Under the pieces are notes generated by a model. The model saw nothing but the letters and a program-made list of their open reading frames with translations. It did no database searches and had not been told where the DNA came from. Positions 32,596 to 43,139 of a stretch of DNA of 64,000 nt are shown here, one piece after another. Origin of the DNA: Turritopsis dohrnii (lineage: Eukaryota > Cnidaria > Hydrozoa > Anthoathecata > Oceaniidae); NCBI GenBank assembly GCA_027922465.2, contig BQMF02000607.1, positions 152,248 through 216,247 of the forward strand. Direction: 5' to 3'. Made by a program: the position numbers and the translations under genes. Position 1 is the stretch's first letter, and each line of letters begins with the position of its first letter.

Positions 32596-32883
32596 ATGTT
32601 TCTTAAATTTCATAAAGGTATCTTGACGAAGACTGGTGAGATAATTTCAAATCACCCCTTGAACATAACAGAAAAAGATTGTTTAGAATCGATATTGGCC
32701 GCTCGGAAAATAACGGGACCAAGAAAGTTTCGCTTTGCAAAAGTACGTCAGAGTGAAGGTTTAATGGCAAAACTTATCTTCATCAGAAGGAAAAACCAGC
32801 TGTTTCTATACAAAGACATTGTTGTAACACTGACAATTTGTAATGCATCTTCAAAAAAGAAAACATCACAAACAATATGCTGA
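32596..32883 (+). CDS. conserved 95-aa small protein of the element (unit 2)
   Basis: Homologue of 25569-25850 (MFLKFHKGILTKTGEI, ITGPRKFRFAKVRQSEG, LMAKLIFIRRKNQL). The frame is intact although flanking DNA has diverged. It sits at the same offset behind the recombinase in both units. Confidence 0.55.
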   Translation: MFLKFHKGILTKTGEIISNHPLNITEKDCLESILAARKITGPRKFRFAKVRQSEGLMAKLIFIRRKNQLFLYKDIVVTLTICNASSKKKTSQTIC

Positions 32884-32929
32884 AAAATATGTCTTCTTCT
32901 TGAATATTCCTTTTTTTCCCATAAAAATT

Positions 32930-33530
32930 CATTTTGACCAAATAGTTACCAGTCCCTTCAGTGACCAAGTTGCCTTGTGACGCCTTATGGCACCTTCTGA
33001 CATCTAGTTACACCTTCTTACACACTGTTACCCGAATTCGAACATTGATGTTAAGTTTTGGCCAAGTAGTTACCAGTCCCTTCAGTGACCAAGTTGCCTT
33101 GTGTCACCTTATGGCACCTTCTGACATCTAGTTACACCTTCTTACACACTGTTATCCGAATCCGAACATTGATGTTAAGTTTTGGCCAAGTAGTTACCAG
33201 TCCCTTCAGTGACCAAGTTGCCTTGTGTCACCTTATGGCACCATCTGACATCTAGTTACACCTTCTTACACACTGTTACCCGAATTTGAACATTGATGTT
33301 AAGTTTTGGCCAAATAGTTACCAGTCCCTTTATTGACCAAGTTGCCTTGTGTCACCTTATGGCACCTTCTGACATCTAGTTACACCTTCTTACACACTGT
33401 TACCCGAATCCGAACATTGATGTTAAGTTTTGGCCAAATAGTTACCAGTCTCTTCATTGACCAAGTTGCCTTGTGTCACCTTATGGCACCTTCTGACACC
33501 ATATTGCAACTTGTTACACCTTATCACCGA
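32930..33530. repeat. 124-bp minisatellite (unit 2, forward orientation)
   Basis: Anchors GGCC of TTTTGGCCAA at 33060, 33184, 33308 and 33432 give strict 124-base spacing, with about five copies. Each includes GTTACACCTTCTTACACA and TGTTACCCGAAT decamers, in the same orientation as the recombinase gene. Confidence 0.9.
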
Positions 33531-33559
33531 CAACCACACGGACATGAATATGCAAGTTT

Positions 33560-35530
33560 GTGAAATCACGTGAGAAGCTGTAACAAGGTGTAATAAGTTG
33601 TAATAAGGTGTCATAAGGTGTATTAGACCAACCTTCTCCTTTAGAGTCATGGAAACTACGTTGTCTACTTATGTGGGCAGCTCAATTTCGGTAACAAGGT
33701 GTAAGAACGTGTAACAAGGTGTAATAAGGTGTCATAAGGTGTATTGGACCAACCTCCCTCTTTAGAGTCATGGAAACTAGGTTGTCTACCTATGTGGGCA
33801 GCTCAATTTCGGTAACAAGGTGTAAGAACGTGTAGCAAGGTGTAATAAGGTGTCATAAGGTGTATTAGACAACCTTCTTATTGAAAGGCATGGAAACTAG
33901 GTTGTCTACGTCATGACACCTTATGACACCTTATTACACCTTGTTACACGTTGTTACACCTTGTTACACCCACAACTACCCGAACATAAACATGCAAGTT
34001 TGTGAAATCACGTAAGAAGCTGTAACAAGGTGTAATAAGGTGTAATAAGGTGTCATAAGGTGTATTAGACCAACCTTCTCCTTTAGAGTCATGGAAACTA
34101 GGTTGTCTACCTATGTGGGCAGCTCAATTTCGGTAACAAGGTGTAAAAACGTGTAACAAGGTGTAATAAGGTGTCATAAGGTGTATTAGACCAACCTTCT
34201 CATTTAGAGGCATGGAAACAAGGTTGTCTACCTATGTGGGCAGCTCAATTTCGGTAACAAAGTGTAAGAACGTGTAACAAGGTGTAATGAGGTGTCATAA
34301 GGTGTATTAGACCAACCTTCTTATTGAGAGGCATGGAAACTAGGTTGTCTACGTCATGACACCTTATGACACCTTATTACACCTTGTTACACGTTGTTAC
34401 ACCTTGTTACACCCACAACTACCCGAACATAAACATGCAAGTTTGTGAAATCACGTAAGAAGCTGTAACAAGGTGTAATAAAGTGTAATAAGGTGTCATA
34501 AGGTGTATTAGACCAACTTTCTCCTTTAGAGTCATGGAAACTAGGTTGTCTACCTATGTGGGCAGCTCAATTTCAGTAACAAGGTGTAAGAACGTGTAAC
34601 AAGGTGTGATAAGGTGTCATAAGGTGTATTAGACCAACCTTCTCATTTAGAGGCATGGAAACAAGGTTGTCTACCTATGTGGGCAGCTCAATTTCGGTAA
34701 CAAGGTGTAAGAACGTGTAGCAAGGTGTAATAAGGTGTCATAAGGTGTATTAGACAACCTTCTTATTGAGAGGCGTGGAAACTAGGTTGTCTACCTAATG
34801 ACACCTTATGACACCTTATTGCACCTTTTTACACCTTGTTACGCCTTGTTACACCCACAACCACCCGAACATAAACATGCAAGGTTGTGAAATCATGTAA
34901 AAAGCTGTAACAAGGTGTAATAAGGTGTAATAAGGTGTCATAAGGTGTATTAGACCAATCTTCTACTTTAGAGTCATGGAAACTGGGTTTTCTACTTATG
35001 TGGGCAGCTCCATTTCGGTAACAAGGTGTAAAAACGTGTAACAAGGTGTAATAAGGTGTCATAAGGTGTATTAGACCAACCTTTTTATTTAGAGGCATGG
35101 AAACTAGGTTGTCTACGTCATGACACCTTATGACACCTTATTACACCTTGCTACACCTTGTTACACCTTGTTACACCCAAAACCACCCGAACATAAATAT
35201 GCAAGTTTGCGAAAACACGTAAGAAGCTGTAATAAGTTGTAATAAGGTGTAACAAGGCGCCATAAGGTGTATTAGACCAACCTTCTCGTTTAGAGTCATG
35301 GAAACTAGGTTGTCTACCTATTTGGGAAGCCTAATTTCGGTAACAAGGTGTAAGAAGGTGTAACAAGGTGTAATAAGGTGTCATAAGGTGTATTAGACCA
35401 ACCTTCTCATTTAGATTCATGGGAACTAGGTTGTCTACCTATGTGGGCAGCTGAATTTCGGTAACAAGGTGTAAGAACGTGTAACAAGGTGTAATAAGGT
35501 GCCATAAGGTGTATTAGACCAACTTCTTTA
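33560..35530. repeat. decamer-rich higher-order minisatellite (unit 2, reverse orientation)
   Basis: Runs of ten-base units such as AGGTGTAATA and AGGTGTCATA, embedded in a unit of about 120 bases with the phrase GGTTGTCTACCTATGTGGGC. Several forward-orientation islands (ACACCTTATT, GTTACACCTTG) sit at about 33910-33970, 34360-34410, 34800-34850 and 35120-35175, giving alternating inverted blocks with a higher-order repeat of roughly 450 bases. Confidence 0.9.
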
Positions 35531-35599
35531 TTTAGAGATTTGGAAACTAAGATGGCAATATGTTTTCCTGATTTGAATTTCGAGAAAAAGGAATAAAGT

Positions 35600-36240
35600 G
35601 GAACGGGGATTCTTTATGTTACCAAAGAGAAAATTTGCGAAACAACGAAATGCCTTTTTGTATTTAATCTTCATCACTGATGACAATCACATCTGTTGTT
35701 TTTACAAATTGTACAAATCGTTTCGAGTTATTTTCTTCTTCTTTGTTTACTTTAGTAACCATATCCACATCGGAATTTTCATCCGAATCGTCTCAAATGT
35801 CCAGTGTATACGTTGGAATGATATTCATGACAAACATTCTAATGCCTTCTTGGACTTGTTTCTCACCATATGCAAGTGCTTTCCAATCGACGAGTAAAGA
35901 CGTTTAGAGTAAATGTCTTTCTTTCCCGATCTTCCCTGATAAGCCATGCATCATACATGGAATCTGTTTCGGAGCATTCAACATCGGATCGCATTTCGAA
36001 GATATTGAACACACTACATGTTAAAAGTGGCAAGATCTCTTCCCAGGCATGTTTTGCAACTTGCAAAACCTTCGTCATATAATGAACATCTATTCCAAAA
36101 TAACCTAACTGCGCAGACATGATACTTCTTTACAATCGGTGCAACTATATATGACTTTAAGCATTTTCAATCCATTTGCTTCTTAGAGCATATTTTGACA
36201 CGTAAGATTTCATTCCGTAAACTCTTTCAAACACTTATTG
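35600..36240 (-). pseudogene. remnant of the helicase gene (unit 2)
   Basis: The frame MSAQLGYFGIDVHYMTKVL (36120) reaches IFEMRS and MYDAWLIRED, resembling the unit 1 last exon around DIYHMRVK and LYDAWL. At 36125-36240 the DNA resembles the start of unit 1's gene instead (compare 30060-30200). So the P-loop, Walker B and motif C exons are missing: an internal deletion derivative or a very diverged copy. Confidence 0.5.
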
Positions 36241-36276
36241 CATAGAGGAACAATTTTTTTCTTGAACGGTTATATA

Positions 36277-36655
36277 TTATTACTATTATTATTATTATAA
36301 TTATACAATTGATTGTAAGAAAAAAGTAGCTACAAAAATATATATATAATATACTATTGATAGGAGACCACCAATTTAGCATATGGCTAGTACTAGTTGA
36401 TGGCCACCGATTAAGAAGGACAAAACAACAATAGAAACACAGGACGCACAGGACGGCACAAACAGCTAATGTGAGACACGAGAGATCATTGTGGCAAAAG
36501 AGAGCAGCTATAGGATGAGGTTATATGAGGCTAAAAAGACTTCAGTAAGCCCATTCAACAAATTCTCAAAGTCACTAAGTTTAGTTGGCAACAAAGATTG
36601 AATAGTGTTCCAGGATTTAATCGCTCTGTAACGAATGGAATTTTGACCAAAGGCA
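36277..36655 (-). mobile_element. 3' end of a LINE with (TTA)n tail
   Basis: On the minus strand, codons for FGQNSIRYRAIKSWNTIQSL, a typical C-terminal phrase of CR1/L2/jockey-like LINEs, end with a stop near 36507. A 3' untranslated region follows and ends in ATAATAATAATAGTAATAAT at about 36277-36300. The recombinase element abuts this tail. Strand and order fit the 3' end of the RT gene next to it, but the coding piece looks like a different family. Confidence 0.6.
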
Positions 36656-38180
36656 TTAGTCACTTTTTGAAGGTTTCGAAAAGTAACCAATGTAAGGGCC
36701 AAGTTCGCATATGTTGTCCCACCAAGTTCGTAGTTGTGGTATTGTACCAATTCCAGTGAAATCATCTGCGTAAGCAATTCGTTTGGCAGTCTCTTTGCAA
36801 AGCATTTCGTTATCTGAAAGTAGCAGTGGTAGAATTCCAAGTGCATACATCGCCATGGCGATGGGATCACCCTGAGTGGTACCTTCAGCAGAAGAGATCT
36901 CCCCTCCACCAGTAACGAATAATCTCGCAGGTTTGAGGTAGCAATTCCGTACATATGTCGCAAACTCTGGACATAAAATCTTTATATTGTGTACTAGCAC
37001 GTTTCTGTTGATGGAGTTAAACGCATTGGCCGCATCGATTTGGAGAAGACCATGGTTATTCTGATCATTGAATAAGTCGACTGCCGAGTGAATAGCATTT
37101 TCACACCCAGATTTGTGACCTGCACATAATTGTAAATTACCAGATGTTGTAGTTATATCATTTCGTAAGGTTGACATTACAGCTTTGCCGATTATTCTTC
37201 GTAGCACTTCTCCGATACCGATTGGTCGTACTCCTGGGTCTTTGTCCAAAGGAATCAATCTGCACGCCATTAAAGGCTGGATAGATTCTAAATCCTCAAC
37301 TTCAGTGGAGCACAATTGTTTTGTCAGCTCAACAACTGATTTTCGCAGATCAATTGCAGAGTTACCATAGAAATTACTCCCCAGAATTCTCTTCCAATCT
37401 GCGGCGTCTAAAGATGAAATACCGCAAGCACCATTTACTTGAAGAGCTGCTTTTCTGATCGCATCATCATCTAAGTCATCGAATATTACAGGATTCGTAT
37501 ACTTTTCGGGTCCCTCTAGTAATAACTGTTCATATTTTGGTTTTGAGTCTGGATGTTTTAAATGAAGCTCTTGCATTGTTTCCTTCGGTAAAACTCCATT
37601 GTTTCCTGACTTGGATAACAACCGAATGGCTGCATTAATTTTCCCCTGTATCATAAGATTGTTGAATGATTTCGCCAAGTTATCAGATTTAGTTTCAAAT
37701 TTCTGTGTCTTTAATCTGCTCTGCATGAAAAGACATTCTGCAACTAATTCGCTGATTTTCCCGTTCTTCCAGAGGGTTAGTCGTCTTTCCAAAACTTTTT
37801 TGTTATTGGCAGTCCTTGATTTGTATGATGTTTGTTGTAATAGCAGATTTGGCATTATCATTAAACATTTAATGCTTAGATGTCTGAGTGGAGATTTAGT
37901 GTTCCACAAATTTAACTGTTTGGTCATTTCGTTTATAAATTCTTTTCCTTGATGTCCTTTCGGTAGTTTGAAAATGTTACGCTTCCAAACAGTCATTTTC
38001 TCGTAAGCATCGTTAACATCGTTTTCAAATATGGTTGCATAACGAATCTTTTGAAGTTGCTCATCGATATTATCCACATTCGCTGCATTTTTCGACCCAT
38101 TTTGCTTTTCTAAGCAAGTACGTTGATGATTTTTTAAGCCACCGGCACTTTTAGCAACTTTTCCACAATTGACGCACGTA

Positions 38181-38870
38181 CCGTAATTATTCTAATTTAC
38201 TGCTGATTCTAATTAACGCGGATTGACAAAAATGGCCAAAAGTTTGCAATTAATTGACTCTAATTATTAACGCGGGTCGCAAATTTCGAGTATTTTATTT
38301 GCTTCTAATTTAACGCGAGTCTGAAAATTTCTAAGGAAGTAGACAACGGTTTCTATTTATGCATTTGAAAATTATATATTTCCTCGTAAAAATCTAAAGG
38401 AAGGGGTTATCATCTTCTTCATCAAGGTCGTTGCCAATGTGTTCCTGTGCTTTCTGCATACAAAGTTCGTAGAATTTTCCACTGCGGACTCTTTCAGGGT
38501 TTGAAGAAGTTATTCCACAAACTTCAAATGACCTTTTGACCATTTGCTTGTTCTGGGCAAGATAGTTGTATCCTTCTTTGACCCAGTTAATCATATGTTG
38601 GCGAGTTGGCACTGGAATTTTGCAATGAGTGTAAAAAAGTAGCGTTGTCGACTTCAAAACAAGTGAAGAAAAAAAATTGAAAAGCTTGTAAATTTAATTT
38701 TATTTGAAAAATAAAAAATGTCTCTAATTTTGTGCTGATATTTTTTTTGACTCTAATTATTAACGCGGGTTCGTGGCGTTCAAAAGTTTGTAACTAAATG
38801 ACTCTAATTATTTACGCGGGTCGGTCAAAATATTTATTTTTGGGGCCGCAGTAAATTAAAATAATTACGG
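38181..38870. mobile_element. 690-bp Tc1/pogo-type deletion derivative with TA target duplication
   Basis: Terminal inverted repeats of 23 bp begin CCGTAATTATTCTAATTTAC, with one mismatch between the ends. TA flanks both sides (38179-38180, 38871-38872). Inside, the phrase CTCTAATTATTAACGCGGG recurs in both halves. A transposase C-terminus remains (38394-38657). Confidence 0.85.
38394..38657 (-). pseudogene. C-terminal remnant of a pogo-like DDE transposase
   Basis: About 85 residues with WVKEGYNYLAQNKQMVKRSF and EVCGITSS, the helical end typical of pogo/Tigger-like DDE_1 proteins, then an acidic tail DLDEEDDNPFL. No DDE catalytic residues remain. It lies inside the 690-bp element, which therefore seems derived from an autonomous pogo-like transposon rather than an unrelated MITE. 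Confidence 0.55.
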
Positions 38871-38937
38871 TATGTTGTTGTAATGCAGATTTTGTCTGTG
38901 GTTCTTCAACGTTGAAATTTTCGCTTGAATTTTCCAT

Positions 38938-39344
38938 ATTAGCAAATGAAGCAATCGTTTCTGAGTTCTTGCAATTAAACTTGCTTCAAAAACAAATTGA
39001 ATTTACTAACATTTCGGATTAAGTTTAATTTCCGAGATTTACCGTTGCAAAAAGCGTCCGCCATCTTGGGAAGCCTTTACAAACCTCATTGATTGATTGA
39101 TTGATTTTTTTTTCCATCGTATTCTTTAAACAAACATTTTACATAACAATATTATTCAATCAAATATAGTACCTAATATAGTTTCACCATTCCATATTTA
39201 TAACATATTTTTCAAATTCTGTTTACGAGTTCAATTTCTGTTGAATACCTTCCGAGCGTTCCTTGAGCCTCGCACACAGAGAATTGCCGATCGTAATAAT
39301 GCAAATGAAATTTTGGTATTTAACCAAGACGTTACCAAGCAGCA
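38938..39344. other. gene-less gap between the LINE and the VPS62 gene
   Basis: Contains possible LINE 5' untranslated sequence (GTCCGCCATCTTGGG near 39056-39070), a (TGAT)n run at 39090-39104 and AT-rich DNA, including the 3' flank of the VPS62-like gene. No gene is supported. Confidence 0.6.
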
Positions 39345-41881
39345 CTATATGTCTCTTTTCTCTGAAAGTCGAGATGCGAGTACCGAGATAACTTTATCTG
39401 TCTCTCTGCCATAACCGCCATACGGTGTAAAGACAAGTGGAGAAAAGGATCCATGTTCCACTTCCAAGACTCTCCTAGCATACAACAATTTCTTTTCTCG
39501 TTCGTTTCCCTTGAAAAGCTTCTTCAGGCCTTGGTTGCGATGGGTTGGAGCGAATGGATTGAAAATCCTTACATCGAAAAAAGGCCCCTCGTTGCCAGAA
39601 ACCTCGAATACAAATTTGTTTCCACTTTGAAATCTATGACCGTTCCATAACAATTCCCCTCCGTGTTTGTTTGTAACTGAGCTATCGTGGATTGACAAAA
39701 ACAGGGAGTAAATTTGTGAGTTTTTGAATCTTAAAACCACGTGCTCCCAATCGCCCACATGATGGCCAAATGTTGAATACCCTCCAACACAGCCATTGAT
39801 TCGCGGACAAAGGCAATGCCCCCATACTTTACCACAAATACAAAGGTTCTTTGCATAATAACCAATGCAAACACGTTTTCCCCTATTGTAAGGGTAGAAG
39901 AACCACATGTAAGCATCCATGATGTTTCCGTGTTTGTTGATGATGGTGTAAACAGGAATTGGTGTTTTTGTTGGATCCTGACCTTTGAAGACGGCTGGTT
40001 CCCTGCATAAAGCACAAGAGAGTTTGGTTTTAGTCTTCAGATAACAATCTGAGTTACACTTGCCTAGATTTGACTCTGTCAAAGGATTATGGTTTGTGCC
40101 TCCATTTAAAATGACTTCTTTCAAAAAGAAATTTACGCTTGAAGGTTTCCAATCTTCGTTATTGGCCAATTTAAGCAACGGTGCATATTTTGTGATCATG
40201 TCTTTATCTGAAAAAATTCAGTAAAATTGATTAAATTTCTGAACAGGGCGCATTATTATTAGTATTTACAAATAGAAAAGGGCGCATTGTTCTTAGATTG
40301 CCAAGAGCAAATGGCACATTATTAGATTACACAAAACATCCTGTACACTTACCTTGTTGAGTGATTGAAAAACCATCGTTACTTCGTTCTACAACATAAA
40401 AAACAACAATGGATTTATCGTCTTTATTCGCGCGGCTTTGACAGAGTACATTTTCTCCAGAACCCAAAACTCAAAAAGTGTCAGAGGGAGTATTTAATGG
40501 TGTGATTTGGGTGTTTGTTCGTAAAAGATTAAACTATTTTGATTATTTTAATTATTTTAATTATTTTAATTATTTTAATTATGTAAGTTATTTTGTTTTG
40601 TGTATGCGGTTGCTGCGAAAATTTGAGAGTATCTCTCTAAGTGGACATCATTTATTTTTCCATGTTCAAATTCCAATCAACCCCGCTTGATAGATGATTT
40701 AAGGAGTGCGTACAGTATAATGTAATCTTTAACTAAAGGCGCTGGAAATTACCTGGAAAATCAAAACTTCTGTCATAAGTCACATCATTGTCGTCATCAA
40801 GCTGTAAATCTGAAAAAAAATTGAGAGTCTCAAAAGCATCAAGGATCGAAAATTTGAAGTTACTGAACAATTAACGTTACTGAACAATTAACGTTACTGA
40901 AAAGTTAACGTTACTGAAAAGTTAACGTTACTGAGAAGAACAAAGAAATACGAAAAGTTTTTCGTATTTTCTATGCTGAGCATGGTATGTTTTCATCATA
41001 TGCTCAGAAGGTTCAATTCTGTTGCGACATCGAGCTCAGCAAATTTTCGTTTTACCTGTGTGGAAACACCTATTATCACCATTCGTGTTTGAAATGAATT
41101 CATTATACACTTATCACGTGATAAAAAGTATGAGGGATTGACAAAATAACATATGGAAAAGATTGCCAAGTTTACCTTTTAAGAATTCTAGTAAATTTTC
41201 TTCATCAACCTTCGTGAAAGCTATTAAAAAGAAGAAAGAAAAACAGTTGGTTGGGATTTATAAGGAGGCACTGACGAACATTTTATTTTAGTGCAAAATC
41301 ATTTTAAGTTCAATCACGTGAAAACCAGCCCTTGAACCAATCAATAGTAATTAAAGGAAATGAGTCACTTTTAAATACTCTATAGTTTTCTGTTTTATCA
41401 GATGCTGCATGTTGACTTCTACCGATCTTGTAAATATATAAACACAAACGCAATCGCACATTTCTTTACTTGTACATAGCATACAATTCATCTGACAAAT
41501 TAAACTCATCAAATCTTCATGGTGAAAACCTTGTTAAATTTGCTTGTGTCAGTGAGCATAAAATTACGTCATGTCTCGTTTTTTTCAAACATTTTGAAAG
41601 ACGTTCCAGCGAAAAGTTTGATCAACTCAAATTGTCACCTGAAACTTCTTTTAATTTTTAAGCTAGTCTTTTTACAGCTGATCGCTGTACGAACATAAAA
41701 CTTTAAGTATGTGCAGTTTTTGATCTTCTTTCGTATAAAGATTGTTGTTACACCCGATGTAGAGATATAAATAAACAAATGAATAAATAAATGATGCAGT
41801 TTTGAAAGTTTTACCTTCCACTTGAATATGCATCAAAGCAAAAATGGAGCACAGAATAACGATCGGAAATATTTTTGCCAT
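39345..41881 (-). CDS. secreted VPS62-family protein, five exons
   Basis: Exons from GT-AG borders: 41815-41881, 41176-41220, 40753-40809, 40353-40388 and 39345-40207, all joined in phase 1; predicted length about 355 residues. The first exon encodes a signal peptide (MAKIFPIVILCSIFALMHIQ). Short acidic exons follow. The last exon carries the VPS62/DUF946-like core: YMWFFYPYNRGKRVC, cysteine-rich GKVWGHCLCP, and GHHVGDWEHVVLRF, a hallmark of the family. Many cysteines fit an extracellular protein. VPS62 was named from yeast vacuolar sorting, but the function here is unknown. All exons are open, so this is likely a live host gene. Confidence 0.85.
40857..40935. repeat. 17-bp tandem repeat in a VPS62 intron
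   Basis: Four units of GTTACTGAACAATTAAC or GTTACTGAAAAGTTAAC in direct order. It lies in the intron between exons 2 and 3 and carries GTTAAC/AACGTT palindromes. Nearby, 40530-40580 holds a TTTTAATTA run in another intron. Confidence 0.85.
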
Positions 41882-42916
41882 CACCGATGAATGATGTGCA
41901 GAACTTCCTCCCCAATGAAAAAAATGTTCATTTTTTGTGATTAACTATACGAAGTTCTAAGATGCAATCAAGCACGTAATCATTTAATCGATTTCTTTTA
42001 TTTGCTTTCAATTCCAATTTTGGAGGTACGACAAAATCATTTCAGAAAAAGTCAATTTCATTTTAAAAGGAATTTTGTTTTCAAAATGATTGCAAGAAGA
42101 ATTATATTTATAACTTAAATCAACATAACATAGGATTTTCTAAATATATTTCTGCTGAAATCAGCAGATTAAATTTTATGCTTCAATTGAAAAGAGCATT
42201 TCATCACATTCAATGTTGCTAGCAGAAGTAAAATTTCTATTTCAAGGTCATTTCAAGGTTCTTCAAGGCCATTTTTTAGTAATGTTCGAGGTCATTTCCA
42301 GGAAAAAATCTGATGATTCAAACAATTTCACTAAAAGCAGTAATTCTAAATGCAGAATAGTTCAATAATCAACAGTAACTCTCTCTTCTATATAAACTGT
42401 AAAAATGATAAATTATATAATTCTTCAATATCAAGTGGCGACTAATGGATAGTCTATACAAAACTTTACAAAAACATAGAAGTACTTTTCATTATGACTT
42501 TTCAAGACTTTTTTAAATTCAAGGCTTTTCAAGGTTTCAAGGTCTGCTGGCAACCTTTATTATGGCAAATAGACACAAATAGAGGAATGACCTAACGAAA
42601 TTTACAATATACAGTATCTTGATACACACTGTACAAATGCTTTTTTTCATGATCATTACTAAAACCACTTTTTAACGATTTCAACATCATTATAATAATG
42701 TCAGAGTTCATTATCTGTTGGTGCACGTTTTTGTTATAAGTATCCATGAATACTCATGTTCGAACTCATGGTCATGTTCATGCAGTCAAGTTCGAACGAT
42801 GTACATTTCACAATGTGAGAAATTGAGCACAAAAACTAAAAATGCCATTGTATTTTTATTTTTGAAAAGTTAAATGCTATATAATCGTAAAAATATGTGT
42901 GCGGGCAACAAGTTTA
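41882..42916. other. gene-less region upstream of the VPS62 gene
   Basis: AT-rich; no gene seen. The first few hundred bases are the likely promoter of the VPS62-like gene. Phrases AAGGTCATTTCAAGGTTC and TTCAAGGCTTTTCAAGG at 42240-42550 are mobile-element-like low-complexity DNA. Confidence 0.5.
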
Positions 42917-43139
42917 ATAGTGAAAAGTAGTATTAGAAGCTTCATATTTTCCGTTTAAGAAATGAGATGTTGCTTTTTCTTAAAAACTATATATTCGGCC
43001 AGACGTTCCACTGACCATCTTCAGACTTTTTACTAAGATGGTCAGTGGAACGTCTGGCCGAATATATAGTTTTTAAGAAAAAGCAACATCTCATTTCTTA
43101 AACGGAAAATATGAAGCTTCTAATACTACTTTTCACTAT
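42917..43139. repeat. perfect inverted repeat: 105-bp arms, 13-bp loop
   Basis: Left arm 42917-43021 and right arm 43035-43139 are exact reverse complements across all 105 positions; the loop is CAGACTTTTTACT. The transcript would form an extremely stable hairpin. No open frame of interest and no target duplication are visible. Confidence 0.95.

Larger units (their letters stand above)
30213..36276 (+). mobile_element. Crypton-like element, unit 2 (helicase mostly deleted)
   Basis: Begins at TATATA 30213-30218 and ends at TATATA 36271-36276, with the same terminal blocks as unit 1 (TCACGTTTTTTTGTTCC at the start, AACAATTTTTTTCTTGAACG at the end). It keeps the recombinase and small ORF, carries about 2.6 kb of decamer-based minisatellite, and has only a small remnant of the helicase gene. 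Confidence 0.75.
36656..38937 (-). pseudogene. non-LTR-type reverse transcriptase with N-terminal zinc finger, interrupted
   Basis: ATG at 38935-38937 (MENSSENFNVEEP). A zinc-finger-like CVNCGKVAKSAGGLKNHQ lies at about 38110-38175, the RT core at about 36700-37300: RLIPLDKDPGVRPIGIGEVL, LLQIDAANAFNSINR, EGTTQGDPIAM and the catalytic AYADDFTGIG. The 690-bp transposon at 38181-38870 splits the first exon-like segment. The frame ends abnormally at SKPSKSD near 36656, just after the catalytic motif, where it switches to the LINE 3' end. The zinc finger plus RT is reminiscent of R2-like LINEs; no endonuclease is visible, so the clade is open. Confidence 0.7.

Noticed and set aside
26045..35530. 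CRISPR-like arrays
   Set aside because: Units are degenerate tandem minisatellites without unique spacers, in a eukaryotic setting.
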